Shown here one piece after another: positions 6,093-13,303 of a stretch of 17,750 nt of DNA. The notes beneath the pieces are model-generated. The model was not told the origin of the DNA, did no database searches, and saw only the letters and a program-made list of their open reading frames with translations. Location of the stretch: assembly GCA_015523135.1 (NCBI GenBank), contig WAKY01000010.1, positions 1 through 17,750 on the forward strand, read 5' to 3'. Numbering within the stretch: position 1 is the stretch's first letter; each line of letters starts with the position of its first letter. A program made the translations under genes and the position numbers. Source of the DNA: Candidatus Aciduliprofundum sp. (GTDB lineage: Archaea > Thermoplasmatota > Thermoplasmata > Thermoplasmatales > Aciduliprofundaceae).

Positions 6093-7175
6093 ATGATTGA
6101 AAATACTCCTAAATTATTCATACCCGGACCAACTGAGGTAGATGACAGAGTACGTATAGCAATGGCACAGAGAGTTATAGGGCATCGTACAAAGGAGATG
6201 ACTGATCTTTATGGAGGAATTGTTGAGAAGATACAAAAGCTATTCAACACTGATCATTATGTGTTTGTTTTCACATCCAGCGGCTCTGCAGTTATGGAAG
6301 GAACAATAAGAAATCTGGCAGAGAAGGATGTGTTGCACGGTGCCTGCGGAGCATTTAGTAAAAGATGGTATGAGATGAGCTTAGCTAATGATAAAAATGC
6401 TGATTTGGTATGGGCAGATTGGGGAAAGGCTGTAAAGCCAGAGATGATAGCAGATGCTATGAGTAAGAAAAAATACGAACTTCTAGCACAGATACACAAT
6501 GAGACTAGTACAGGTGTTAGAAATCCTACAGATGATATTGCAAAAATTGCGCATGAGAATGATACACTTATCGCCATAGATACAGTTTCCTCCCTTGGAG
6601 GAGATATGATTGATGTTAACAAATATGATGTGGTTATTGCCTCATCACAAAAAGCTTTAGCTCTTCCTCCAGGCCTAGCCGTGGCTATTGTAAGCGAAGA
6701 GGCCATGGAGAAAAGTAGAAAAACTAAGAATAAAGGCTATTATTTTGATTTTGTTCGCATGCTACAAAGATTTGAGAAGAGCAAACAGCATCCTACTACT
6801 CCTGCAGTTCCTCTACTATACGCCATGGATGTCCAGCTAGATATTATGCTTGAAGAAGGTATGCAGGCAAGGTATGAGAGACATTTAAAAATGCAGAAAA
6901 TTGTACATAATTGGGTAAAAAAGAGAGGATTTGAATTATTTGCAGAGAAGGGATACGAAAGTGTGACGGTCACTACAGTTACAAACATATATGGTATATC
7001 GATAAAAGAGCTCGGCGATGAGCTTGTAAAGCGTGGATTGCGCATATCTAATGGCTATGGGGAATTGAAGGAAAAAACATTTAGAATTGCCCACATGGGC
7101 CAGCTAACGCCTGCGGATATTATGGGCCTTTTGGATACCATTGATGAGATTCTTGAGGCAAAGGGGGTATACTGA
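6093..7175 (+). CDS. Class V aminotransferase, probable phosphoserine (or serine-pyruvate type) aminotransferase
   Basis: A 360-residue PLP enzyme of the alanine-glyoxylate/serine-pyruvate aminotransferase group. The motifs are FIPGPTEV (9-16), SGSAVMEG (63-70), the HNETSTGV loop (135-142), Asp163 in AIDTVSS for the pyridine nitrogen, and Lys187 in SSQKAL for the Schiff base. It is followed by SerA with a one-base overlap (TGATG) and then by the DUF1015 gene. By context it most likely transaminates 3-phosphohydroxypyruvate to phosphoserine, a role this subgroup plays in several archaea and Thermotogae that lack a classical SerC. GGTGAT precedes the ATG by 3 nt. The family is certain. The exact substrate is inferred from the operon; serine-glyoxylate or alanine-glyoxylate activity is possible. 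Confidence 0.9.
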   Translation: MIENTPKLFIPGPTEVDDRVRIAMAQRVIGHRTKEMTDLYGGIVEKIQKLFNTDHYVFVFTSSGSAVMEGTIRNLAEKDVLHGACGAFSKRWYEMSLANDKNADLVWADWGKAVKPEMIADAMSKKKYELLAQIHNETSTGVRNPTDDIAKIAHENDTLIAIDTVSSLGGDMIDVNKYDVVIASSQKALALPPGLAVAIVSEEAMEKSRKTKNKGYYFDFVRMLQRFEKSKQHPTTPAVPLLYAMDVQLDIMLEEGMQARYERHLKMQKIVHNWVKKRGFELFAEKGYESVTVTTVTNIYGISIKELGDELVKRGLRISNGYGELKEKTFRIAHMGQLTPADIMGLLDTIDEILEAKGVY

Positions 7176-8089
7176 TGAAAGTTGGAATATGCGACCCCAT
7201 TGCCAGTGAAGGTATTGAGATATTAAAAAAAGAGGATTTTGAAGTAGTGGACTTGAGTGAATTACCAAAGGAAGAGTTGCCAAATCATGTTACAGATTTG
7301 GATGCTATAATAATCCGAAGTGCAACAAAGGTTCGCAAAGAAATTATAGATGCTGGTAAGAACTTAAAGGTAATAGGTCGTGCTGGAGTGGGATTAGATA
7401 ACGTGGATGTAGAGTATGCCAAGAGTAAGGGAATCAAAGTCATTAACACTCCCGGCGCTACGAGCATAAGCGTAGCAGAACTTACCATTGGATTGCTCCT
7501 CGCCGTTATGCGAAAAATTGCCTATGCAGATAGGGAGATGCGCAACGGTGCCTGGCCAAAAAAGAAATGCAAGGGTATTGAAATGTACGGAAAAACCATG
7601 GGCATAATAGGCATTGGCAGGATTGGAAGAGAAGTGGCAAAGAGAGCAAAAGCTTTTGGAATGAATGTAATTTACTACGATATTTATCACTTGGATGAAA
7701 GCACAGAAAAAGAATTGGAAATTGAATTCCGTGATTTGGATGCTCTAATTTCAGAGGCAGATGTGATTACTTTGCATGTGCCACTTGTTCCAGAGACAAA
7801 GCATTTAATAGATAGGGAGAGAATTGCAAAGATGAAGGATGGTGCCATAATAATCAATGCTGCCCGTGGTGGAATAGTAGATGAAGATGCGTTGTACGAT
7901 GCTCTCAAATCTGGGAAATTGTATGGAGCAGCTCTAGACGTGTACGAAAATGAGCCGTTAAAGGAGAGTAAATTGTTTGAACTAGACAATATTGTCCTTA
8001 CTCCACATATTGGTGCTCAGGCAGAGGAAGGGCAAACACGTGCAGGCATAGAGGTTGCTAAAAAGATTGTGAAAGTTTTGAAATCGTAA
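7175..8089 (+). CDS. serA: D-3-phosphoglycerate dehydrogenase, short form
   Basis: A 304-residue NAD-dependent 2-hydroxyacid dehydrogenase that oxidises 3-phosphoglycerate to 3-phosphohydroxypyruvate, the first step of serine synthesis. The substrate-binding part has GRAGVGLDNVD (68-78), the nucleotide fold has GIIGIGRIGREV (143-154), and the catalytic residues are Arg231 (NAARGG), Glu260 (YENEP) and His278 (LTPHIG). The Arg-Glu spacing of 29 matches E. coli SerA. It ends right after the dehydrogenase core, lacking the ACT and intervening domains, so serine feedback through ACT is not expected. The one-base overlap with the aminotransferase shows tight coupling. Another 2-hydroxyacid dehydrogenase specificity is possible but unlikely in this context. 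Confidence 0.93.
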   Translation: MKVGICDPIASEGIEILKKEDFEVVDLSELPKEELPNHVTDLDAIIIRSATKVRKEIIDAGKNLKVIGRAGVGLDNVDVEYAKSKGIKVINTPGATSISVAELTIGLLLAVMRKIAYADREMRNGAWPKKKCKGIEMYGKTMGIIGIGRIGREVAKRAKAFGMNVIYYDIYHLDESTEKELEIEFRDLDALISEADVITLHVPLVPETKHLIDRERIAKMKDGAIIINAARGGIVDEDALYDALKSGKLYGAALDVYENEPLKESKLFELDNIVLTPHIGAQAEEGQTRAGIEVAKKIVKVLKS

Positions 8090-8100
8090 ATGGTGATTGT

Positions 8101-9369
8101 ATGGTAGAAATCAGACCGTTCCAGGCTCTACATTACAACGATGCTCTGGTTGGCAAAGACCTCAGCAAAGTAATAACCCAGCCCTACGATAAGATTGATG
8201 CTGAGATGTTAGATGAATATTACAAAAGGCATGAGTACAACTTTGCAAAATTGATATTGCCGAAGGAGGAAAATAGATACGATATGGCAGCAAAGAGACT
8301 CAAAGAATGGAAAGAAAGAGAGATAATTACTAGGGATAAAGAACCTGCAATCTATGTATACACTCAAGAATTTGAGCTTAGGGGGAAAAAATACACGAGA
8401 CGTGGATTTATAGCTGCTATGCGCTTACATCCATTTGAAGAGAAAGTGGTTCTTCCACATGAGAAAACTCATAAGGGACCAAAGGAAGATCGCCTTAAAA
8501 TGCTCCGTGCCACAAAGACAAATCTTGAGGCTGGGTTCGTGCTTTACAGGGACGATGGAAGAGTTAAAGAGATAATAAATGAGGTTATAAAAAGTGCTCC
8601 GGATTTCTACGGAGTGGATGACTATGGCACAATAACTAGGCTTTACAGGGTTAATGACTATGAAAAAATAAGAACAATTCAGAATGTGCTTAAAGATGAG
8701 CAAGTTGTAATTGCAGATGGACATCATAGGTATGAAACCGCTGTATATTTCCGAGATGAGATGCGTACAAAAGTTTCAAACTGGAAAGATAATAACGCAT
8801 TTAACTACAGAATGACTTACATGGTTAGCTTAGATGACCCTGGCTTAGTTGTGCTTCCTACGCACAGACTTTTAACTAAGGTGAAAATTGAAGATAAGCA
8901 TTGGGAAAGAATAAAAGAGTGCTTTTCTGTGGAGGAAATTGATATAAACGAGGCAGAAGATTTTCTAAAGGATAATCGCAATACCAACGCCTTCGTAGTT
9001 TACCAAGATGGTAAAGCTTATGGCTTGGTGAGAAGTAAAGATGTTTCAAAATTTATGAACGAAGAGTGGAGTGAAGCATATCGTAGCTTGGATGCAGTTG
9101 TTCTTAGAGAGGTTATTTTTAAGATTCTCGATGTGAAGGATCCTAAGATAGATGAAGACATCTACTACGAAAGGTGGGTTGAGGATGCCATGGAAAAGGT
9201 AGATAAAGGAGTTGCAAAAGTAGCGTTTTTACTCAATCCAACCCCTCCAGAAAAAGTGTTGGAAGTTGCAAAGCATTTAGAAAGAATGCCTCAGAAAACT
9301 ACAGATTTCTATCCCAAGGTCATCTCAGGCTTTACCATGATGCCCGTGGATGAAAATGAGGTTCTGTAA
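8101..9369 (+). CDS. DUF1015 family protein, possible serine-linked phosphotransferase
   Basis: A 422-residue member of the DUF1015 family, full length. Conserved family segments are RPFQALHYND (5-14), ITQPYD (25-30), LPHEKTHKGPKEDRL (118-132), VVIADGHHRYETA (202-214) and MTYMVSLDDPGL. The DGHHR motif (206-210) resembles the motif of ParB/sulfiredoxin-fold free serine kinases such as SerK of Thermococcus kodakarensis. The gene lies 11 bp after serA, with GGTGAT 3 nt before its ATG, so it is the third gene of the serine operon. No phosphoserine phosphatase is in the operon. I infer that it acts on serine or phosphoserine, as a kinase run in either direction; this is not shown by the sequence alone. 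Its stop is one base from the convergent glutamine synthetase stop. Confidence 0.85.
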   Translation: MVEIRPFQALHYNDALVGKDLSKVITQPYDKIDAEMLDEYYKRHEYNFAKLILPKEENRYDMAAKRLKEWKEREIITRDKEPAIYVYTQEFELRGKKYTRRGFIAAMRLHPFEEKVVLPHEKTHKGPKEDRLKMLRATKTNLEAGFVLYRDDGRVKEIINEVIKSAPDFYGVDDYGTITRLYRVNDYEKIRTIQNVLKDEQVVIADGHHRYETAVYFRDEMRTKVSNWKDNNAFNYRMTYMVSLDDPGLVVLPTHRLLTKVKIEDKHWERIKECFSVEEIDINEAEDFLKDNRNTNAFVVYQDGKAYGLVRSKDVSKFMNEEWSEAYRSLDAVVLREVIFKILDVKDPKIDEDIYYERWVEDAMEKVDKGVAKVAFLLNPTPPEKVLEVAKHLERMPQKTTDFYPKVISGFTMMPVDENEVL

Positions 9370-9370
9370 T

Positions 9371-10591
9371 TTATATATCCTTGTATTTTTTTATTTCCCA
9401 ATCCGTTATAGCCTGTGAAAATTCCTCTATTTCTTTCTTTTTCATCTCTATAAATGTATCATAGAGTTCATTTCCTAAAGAGTATTTCACGAAATCATCA
9501 CTTTCCATAAGTTCTATTGCATCCTCTAACGATTCTGGTAAAGATGGGTATTCTTTGAGTTCATTCTTTGGTAGGGAGTAAAGATCATAATCTACGGGGT
9601 CTGGAGGCGCAACTTTCTTCTTTATACCGTCAAGTCCTGCTAGAACAATTAGGGAAAATGCAAGGTATGGATTTGCTGCGGAGTCTGAATTGCGCACCTC
9701 TATATCCTTCATTCTTGCAGGTACCCTTATTAGAGTACTCCTATTTTTATAACCCCAAGCCAAGTACCTTGGGGCTTCCAGCCCCCCACTTAAACGTTTG
9801 TAAGAGTTTATAGTTGGGTTCGTCAGAGCGGTGATATATGGCATATGTTCAAGTATTCCTCCTATAAAATATTGGGCTTCCTGAGATATCTCTTCCTCTC
9901 CTTGGAAAATATTCTTTCCATTTCTTTTAAGAAACATGTGAATGTGCATACCATTACCCGCCATATTCTTTCTTAACTTTGGCATATAAGTCACAGCCAT
10001 ATTCATTTCTTTTGCAATCCACTTTGATGTGAGCTTTGTGTATATCGTGTAATCACAAGTAAGCTCGACTCCATCAATCCATAAAAGCTCAATTTCAATT
10101 TGGCCAGAAGCATTCTCATGGTGATGGTACCTAATTGGAATACCCATATCTTGAACTGCCTCGCTTACCTTTTTTCTATATTCAAATGTGATATCAGAGT
10201 AGGGCGGCTCAAAATAATGGGTGTTGCTCTCCCCATCCTCATTCAGTACGAAGAACTCTAACTCTGGACGAAGTACGGCTTCATAGCCCATTTCCTTCAA
10301 AGCCAAATCTGCCTTCTCAGCTACATTCTTTGGATCCTTGTCAAATGCATTGTCCTCATAGTATGTCTTCAAAAGAACCAAGTACTCCTTTTCTCTCCAT
10401 GGAATCTTTACAAAAGTTTTCATATCTGGTTTCGCTACCAAATCAGAACGATTCACAGATGCAAATCCAGGGATAGAAGAGCCATCTATTCCAATCCCAT
10501 TCTTGAAGAAAGATTCGTAATCTTTTCTGAGAGCTATCGTGTGAATCTTACCCATTATATCTGTTAAATTTGCGTAAACCCATTCTATCAT
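9371..10591 (-). CDS. glnA: Glutamine synthetase type I
   Basis: A 406-residue cytoplasmic enzyme that joins ammonia to glutamate using ATP. The motifs are DGSSIPGF with SVNRSD (36-50), the metal ligands in LRPELEFF (107-114), GNGMHIHMF (212-220), NPTINSYKRL (258-267) and NRSTLIRVPA (283-292). It lacks the roughly 25-residue insertion of the enterobacterial type. The N-terminus is about 20-30 residues shorter than usual: the first helix before the beta-grasp is missing, and in-frame codons upstream of the ATG reach a TGA at 10619-10621 with no start. A TATA-like TTGATATAAGG (minus strand, about 10612-10622) is about 26 bp before the ATG, indicating a leaderless mRNA. It may share nitrogen assimilation with the adjacent amino-acid genes. 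Confidence 0.95.
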   Translation of the reverse strand: MIEWVYANLTDIMGKIHTIALRKDYESFFKNGIGIDGSSIPGFASVNRSDLVAKPDMKTFVKIPWREKEYLVLLKTYYEDNAFDKDPKNVAEKADLALKEMGYEAVLRPELEFFVLNEDGESNTHYFEPPYSDITFEYRKKVSEAVQDMGIPIRYHHHENASGQIEIELLWIDGVELTCDYTIYTKLTSKWIAKEMNMAVTYMPKLRKNMAGNGMHIHMFLKRNGKNIFQGEEEISQEAQYFIGGILEHMPYITALTNPTINSYKRLSGGLEAPRYLAWGYKNRSTLIRVPARMKDIEVRNSDSAANPYLAFSLIVLAGLDGIKKKVAPPDPVDYDLYSLPKNELKEYPSLPESLEDAIELMESDDFVKYSLGNELYDTFIEMKKKEIEEFSQAITDWEIKKYKDI

Positions 10592-10819
10592 AGGGTAGAG
10601 GAATACAAAAACCTTATATCAATTTTTGGAAATAATGAAAGGTTAAATTTAAAAATTCTGTGCCTATTTTGATTCCAAAAATCAATATAAATTCTATAGA
10701 TAGCACATATTTCTTTGGGTAAAGTTTTCTCTTCTTTGGAAGTAAACGAGCATCGGAAGATGCGAGCACACCATGCTTTGCAGGGCTGTGGCACCTTTCT
10801 TTCTAAGAAATGGGCTTAG
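10592..10819. other. Untranslated gap with three consecutive hairpins, possible small RNA
   Basis: The part next to glnA holds its promoter. From 10750 to 10819 three hairpins lie in a row: GCATC-GGAA-GATGC (10750-10763, a GNRA-class loop on the plus strand); CACACC-A-TGC-TTT-GCA-G-GG(C)TGTG (about 10767-10790, nine pairs with one mismatch and one bulge); and CTAAG-AAATGGG-CTTAG (10804-10820, its last base being the tRNA discriminator). The second is followed by the T-rich CCTTTCTTTCT on the plus strand, which could be a terminator. ATATAAAT (10685-10692) could be a plus-strand TATA element. No C/D boxes or H/ACA layout could be made to fit, and no convincing ORF is present. A plus-strand RNA of about 90 nt is possible; a tRNA-Leu trailer is the alternative. 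Confidence 0.35.
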
Positions 10820-10904
10820 TGCGGGGGCTGGGATTTGAACCCAGGAACCCCTACGGGACTGGCCCCTCAAGCCAGCGCCTTTGGCCAAGCTCGACAACCC
10901 CCGC
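10820..10904 (-). tRNA. tRNA-Leu (anticodon GAG)
   Basis: An 85-nt class II tRNA. The acceptor stem GCGGGGG/CCCCCGC has seven perfect pairs, with discriminator A as expected for leucine. The anticodon loop is TTGAGGG with anticodon GAG at 10866-10868, and the T arm is CTGGG-TTCAAAT-CCCAG. The long variable arm TCCCGTAGGGG confirms a class II Leu tRNA. No intron is present and CCA is not encoded. Confidence 0.97.
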
Positions 10905-10925
10905 TCTTTTGGGATTATGAATAAC

Positions 10926-10934
10926 ATATTAATT
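10926..10934 (-). promoter_or_regulatory. TATA-like element of the tRNA-Leu gene
   Basis: AATTAATAT on the minus strand, with AAAGGTA before it as a possible BRE, in the 40-bp gap between trmO and the tRNA. Its centre is about 26 bp from the mature tRNA 5' end, so transcription should start at or within a base or two of that end. Confidence 0.5.
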
Positions 10935-10944
10935 TACCTTTCGC

Positions 10945-11325
10945 TTAACCTTCATTATCCAAAGTTGCAGAATAAGGCTTTATATCTATAACAGGAGTAT
11001 CTTCATACGCATCTAAGGATCTCACGAATATCTTTGAATTTTCAATCTTCAATATTTGCCTTCGATACAATGCAATAGGATTTGGCCTCACAGGAGAGCG
11101 AGTTGTAAAAATACCACGAAGGGGATATCCTAGTTCGCCGTGGGAATGCACCTTCATTATTTTTCTCTTCTCTTCATCATCGCTTCTGTGAAACCAGAGA
11201 ATGAGCCAGATAATCTGCCCTTCTCTGAGACCATACATAGCATCTCGGTATTCTGGGAAAATTTCAATCTCTGTGTTGTTCTTTCTATTATGCACCTTGC
11301 CCACGGGCACCAATCTGTATTCCAT
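10945..11325 (-). CDS. trmO: TrmO-type tRNA methyltransferase (t6A37 N6-methylation family)
   Basis: A 126-residue TsaA/TrmO beta-barrel protein. Characterised members use S-adenosylmethionine to methylate N6-threonylcarbamoyladenosine at position 37 of certain tRNAs. Family motifs are PVGKVHNR (7-14), LWFHRSDD (43-50), GIFTTRSPVRPNPI (71-84) and LDAYEDTPVIDIKPY (104-118). It lacks the C-terminal domain of E. coli TrmO, as is common in archaea. I chose ATG 11325 over an in-frame TTG at 11334 because it matches the usual N-terminus and lies at leaderless distance from the AT-rich element near 11340-11350. The gene is directly upstream of tRNA-Leu but that tRNA has its own promoter. The tRNA target in this organism is not shown. 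Confidence 0.9.
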   Translation of the reverse strand: MEYRLVPVGKVHNRKNNTEIEIFPEYRDAMYGLREGQIIWLILWFHRSDDEEKRKIMKVHSHGELGYPLRGIFTTRSPVRPNPIALYRRQILKIENSKIFVRSLDAYEDTPVIDIKPYSATLDNEG

Positions 11326-11341
11326 AAAACTCAAACGATAA

Positions 11342-11350
11342 TTAAATATA
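11342..11350. promoter_or_regulatory. AT-rich element shared by divergent trmO and HhH-protein genes
   Basis: TTAAATATA on the plus strand is centred about 25-27 bp before ATG 11373, and its complement is about 21-23 bp before the trmO ATG at 11325. The 47-bp gap has no other good candidate, so both genes probably use this one element, with leaderless starts. Confidence 0.45.
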
Positions 11351-11372
11351 TTACGCTTTGTTCATATGCAAT

Positions 11373-11885
11373 ATGGAACCAAGAGAGCTATCCAGGAAGT
11401 TGGGCTATAAAATTAGATATATTCCACACGATGAGATTAAGGATTATATTGCATGCTATAGGGTTATGTATGAAGGTAAAGAGATATATCCACCTGCAGC
11501 TCTACGTTTAGGAATACCCCTCAACGAGATATGGCTCAGCGATGCTTTCAAAAAATACGAAAAATACATACTTTTTCATGAGCTTAGGGAAATTGCTCAC
11601 CGTGCTGAGGGTTATGATGTTGATAATGCGCATCTCCTTGCTCTCAAGGACGAGAAAATGGAATTCAAAAACGATGAAAAATGGAAAAAGATGAAGATGG
11701 AGATTAATATATGCCCCATAGAGGAGCTACTTGCAACACCCGGCATAGGTAAAAAGCTGGCTATAAAAATAATGGAAAATAGACCCTACGAAAGTATTAG
11801 GGAGCTTAAAAAATTAAAAGGAATAGGAGAGAAAAGATTTGAAGCCTTTCAATCTAGATTCTGGTGCATTAGAGAAAGCCATTAA
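11373..11885 (+). CDS. Helix-hairpin-helix protein with N-terminal HELRE-type domain, unknown function
   Basis: A 170-residue protein. The C-terminal part (about 114-160) is a pair of helix-hairpin-helix motifs, LLATPGIGKKLA and LKKLKGIGEKRF, which normally bind the DNA or RNA backbone. The N-terminal domain has an unusual segment ILFHELREIAHRAEGYDVDNAH (66-87) with His69, Glu70, His76 and His87. It recalls zinc-peptidase-like HEL-E...AH proteins but lacks HExxH, so a catalytic claim is not justified. The ATG at 11373 fits the TATA element; TTG 11358 is in frame but too close to it. The stop overlaps the convergent MBL gene by four bases. It could be a nuclease accessory or repair protein; I do not assign a function. 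Confidence 0.78.
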   Translation: MEPRELSRKLGYKIRYIPHDEIKDYIACYRVMYEGKEIYPPAALRLGIPLNEIWLSDAFKKYEKYILFHELREIAHRAEGYDVDNAHLLALKDEKMEFKNDEKWKKMKMEINICPIEELLATPGIGKKLAIKIMENRPYESIRELKKLKGIGEKRFEAFQSRFWCIRESH

Positions 11886-12748
11886 ATAGAGATTACCATA
11901 CCAGCATGGAGCTTGTGAAATCTCTTACCAAAATATTTGTAAAATAGGCATTCAGCTCTCAATCCTGTACAATGTCCTGTGTAAATATCTTTAACTCCCA
12001 ATTCCAAAAAGCTCTCCGCAGTTTTCTCTATTCTCTCATCGCTGGCATTAACCAAGTGGAAACCACCAATAACACTTAGTACTTTATCTTCACCACTTAT
12101 CTTAATAGCGCGCTTTGTCATTCCAATTATTCCCGGATGTGAGCATCCCCCAATGACAACAACACCCTCCTTCAGATTTACTAAAAGTCCTATCTCATCT
12201 TCCATATAATCTGGCACAAGTTTTCCATTTTTCTTCATAAATACCTTGGTATCCTTCATTCTTTCAAATTCTTCCCTATCCTCCTGCCTTAATTCTCCCA
12301 AAGTCCAAACTCCTGGAAAAATTTCCACAGGTTCCCTGCTAAGAACCCATTTCCCACCATACTTTTCTACCTCTTCTCTCATATTTTCTGGAGGTCCTAT
12401 ATATCTGGGCTCTTCATCTATTGCAAATGATTCTTTAAAAATGTCAGGATGTGCATATATTTTTGCATCTTTTATTTCCTTCATAACTCCAATTATACCC
12501 CCTGTGTGGTCATAATGACTGTGTGATAGAACCACGTTTTGCACTTTACTTAAATCCAATCTTAAAAGATGGGCATTATTGAGCACTGGAATGTAGTGAG
12601 TACCAGTATCAAATAAGATAAAATCCTCTCTATTTCCCCTGTGAAGTTCTAAGAAAAAAGATATACCATGCTGAGCCCAGAACCTGCTTGCATAACCTGC
12701 AAAATCCTCTGTTAGAACATAAATTTTGATGGAATCTACCTTTTCCAT
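11882..12748 (-). CDS. MBL-fold metallo-hydrolase (COG1237-like)
   Basis: A 288-residue metallo-beta-lactamase-fold protein. The metal site is visible as HSHYDH (76-81), His204 in GGCSHPG and His231 in GGFHLV, with Asp47 in LFDTGTH. This layout, with GCSHPGI and GGFHL, is the subgroup annotated as dihydropterin ribofuranosylaminobenzene 5'-phosphate synthase-like, which in methanogens belongs to methanopterin synthesis; whether that pathway exists here is unknown. It is divergent from the Nudix gene. A broad cytoplasmic phosphodiesterase or lactonase role is equally possible. The family is firm, the substrate is not. Confidence 0.88.
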   Translation of the reverse strand: MEKVDSIKIYVLTEDFAGYASRFWAQHGISFFLELHRGNREDFILFDTGTHYIPVLNNAHLLRLDLSKVQNVVLSHSHYDHTGGIIGVMKEIKDAKIYAHPDIFKESFAIDEEPRYIGPPENMREEVEKYGGKWVLSREPVEIFPGVWTLGELRQEDREEFERMKDTKVFMKKNGKLVPDYMEDEIGLLVNLKEGVVVIGGCSHPGIIGMTKRAIKISGEDKVLSVIGGFHLVNASDERIEKTAESFLELGVKDIYTGHCTGLRAECLFYKYFGKRFHKLHAGMVISI

Positions 12749-12823
12749 AATGCTTAAATGTTTACCTATTACTTATTACTTTCCAAGGGCGAAAAATATA
12801 AGTTTTAAAATGAATTGTAAACT

Positions 12824-13243
12824 ATGCGCCGAGAGAGATCAGCTGGTGCTGTTGTATTCAACCCTAAAATCAATAAATATCTGCTTCTCCACTATCCTAC
12901 AGGACACTGGGATTTTCCAAAGGGACATGTAGAAAAAGATGAAAAGGATGTTGATGCTGCAAAGAGAGAAATCTTTGAAGAAACAGGGTTGGAGATTGAG
13001 ATATTGTTTGGATTTAATGAAATCATTAAGTACCACTTTAAAGAGCAAGGAGTATTTATTGAAAAGAAGGTTGTTTATTTTCTGGGAATAACAGAAAAAG
13101 AGGAAATAAAACTCTCTTATGAGCACGATGGTTATGCTTGGCTTAGATATGAGGATGCTTTGAATAGACTCACCTATAATTCATCAAAAAAGGTATTAAT
13201 GAAAGCACATCTATTTTTGCAAAATCTAGGTTATTTTTCATAA
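12824..13243 (+). CDS. Nudix hydrolase (diadenosine polyphosphate hydrolase-like)
   Basis: A 139-residue Nudix protein that cleaves a nucleoside diphosphate linked to another group. The Nudix box is complete: Gly34, Glu40, Arg48-Glu49, Glu52-Glu53 and Gly55 (GHVEKDE ... REIFEETGL). The preceding SAGAVVF and HWDFPKGHVEK are typical of the Ap4A-hydrolase-like subgroup, and the length is normal. AAATATAAG at about 12794-12802 lies about 25 bp before the ATG, so the mRNA is likely leaderless. Substrate preference (Ap4A or another nucleotide) is inferred from the subgroup only. Confidence 0.92.
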   Translation: MRRERSAGAVVFNPKINKYLLLHYPTGHWDFPKGHVEKDEKDVDAAKREIFEETGLEIEILFGFNEIIKYHFKEQGVFIEKKVVYFLGITEKEEIKLSYEHDGYAWLRYEDALNRLTYNSSKKVLMKAHLFLQNLGYFS

Positions 13244-13272
13244 TTTGCCTTCAACACAATCTTTCTCCAAGT

Positions 13273-13285
13273 AATATTAAATATT
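13273..13285 (+). promoter_or_regulatory. TATA-like element of the SDR gene
   Basis: ATATTAAATATTT is centred about 25 bp before ATG 13304 and about 10 bp before ATG 13289. This places the transcription start near 13304 and so decides the start codon for the downstream dehydrogenase. Confidence 0.5.
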
Positions 13286-13303
13286 TGGATGAGATTTTCA
13301 AAT

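Noticed and set aside
6257..6706. Long antisense reading frame opposite the aminotransferase
   Set aside because: It lies wholly within a gene with intact PLP motifs, has Ser/Ala-rich low-complexity translation, no ribosome site and no family resemblance.
10750..10763. GCATC-GGAA-GATGC hairpin as part of an H/ACA guide RNA
   Set aside because: No K-turn, no pseudouridylation pocket and no ACA at the required 14-16 nt distance could be arranged.
10588..10927. Two short minus-strand frames across the glnA upstream gap and tRNA-Leu
   Set aside because: One runs through the tRNA gene and the other through the hairpin region; neither has a sensible protein composition or start signal.
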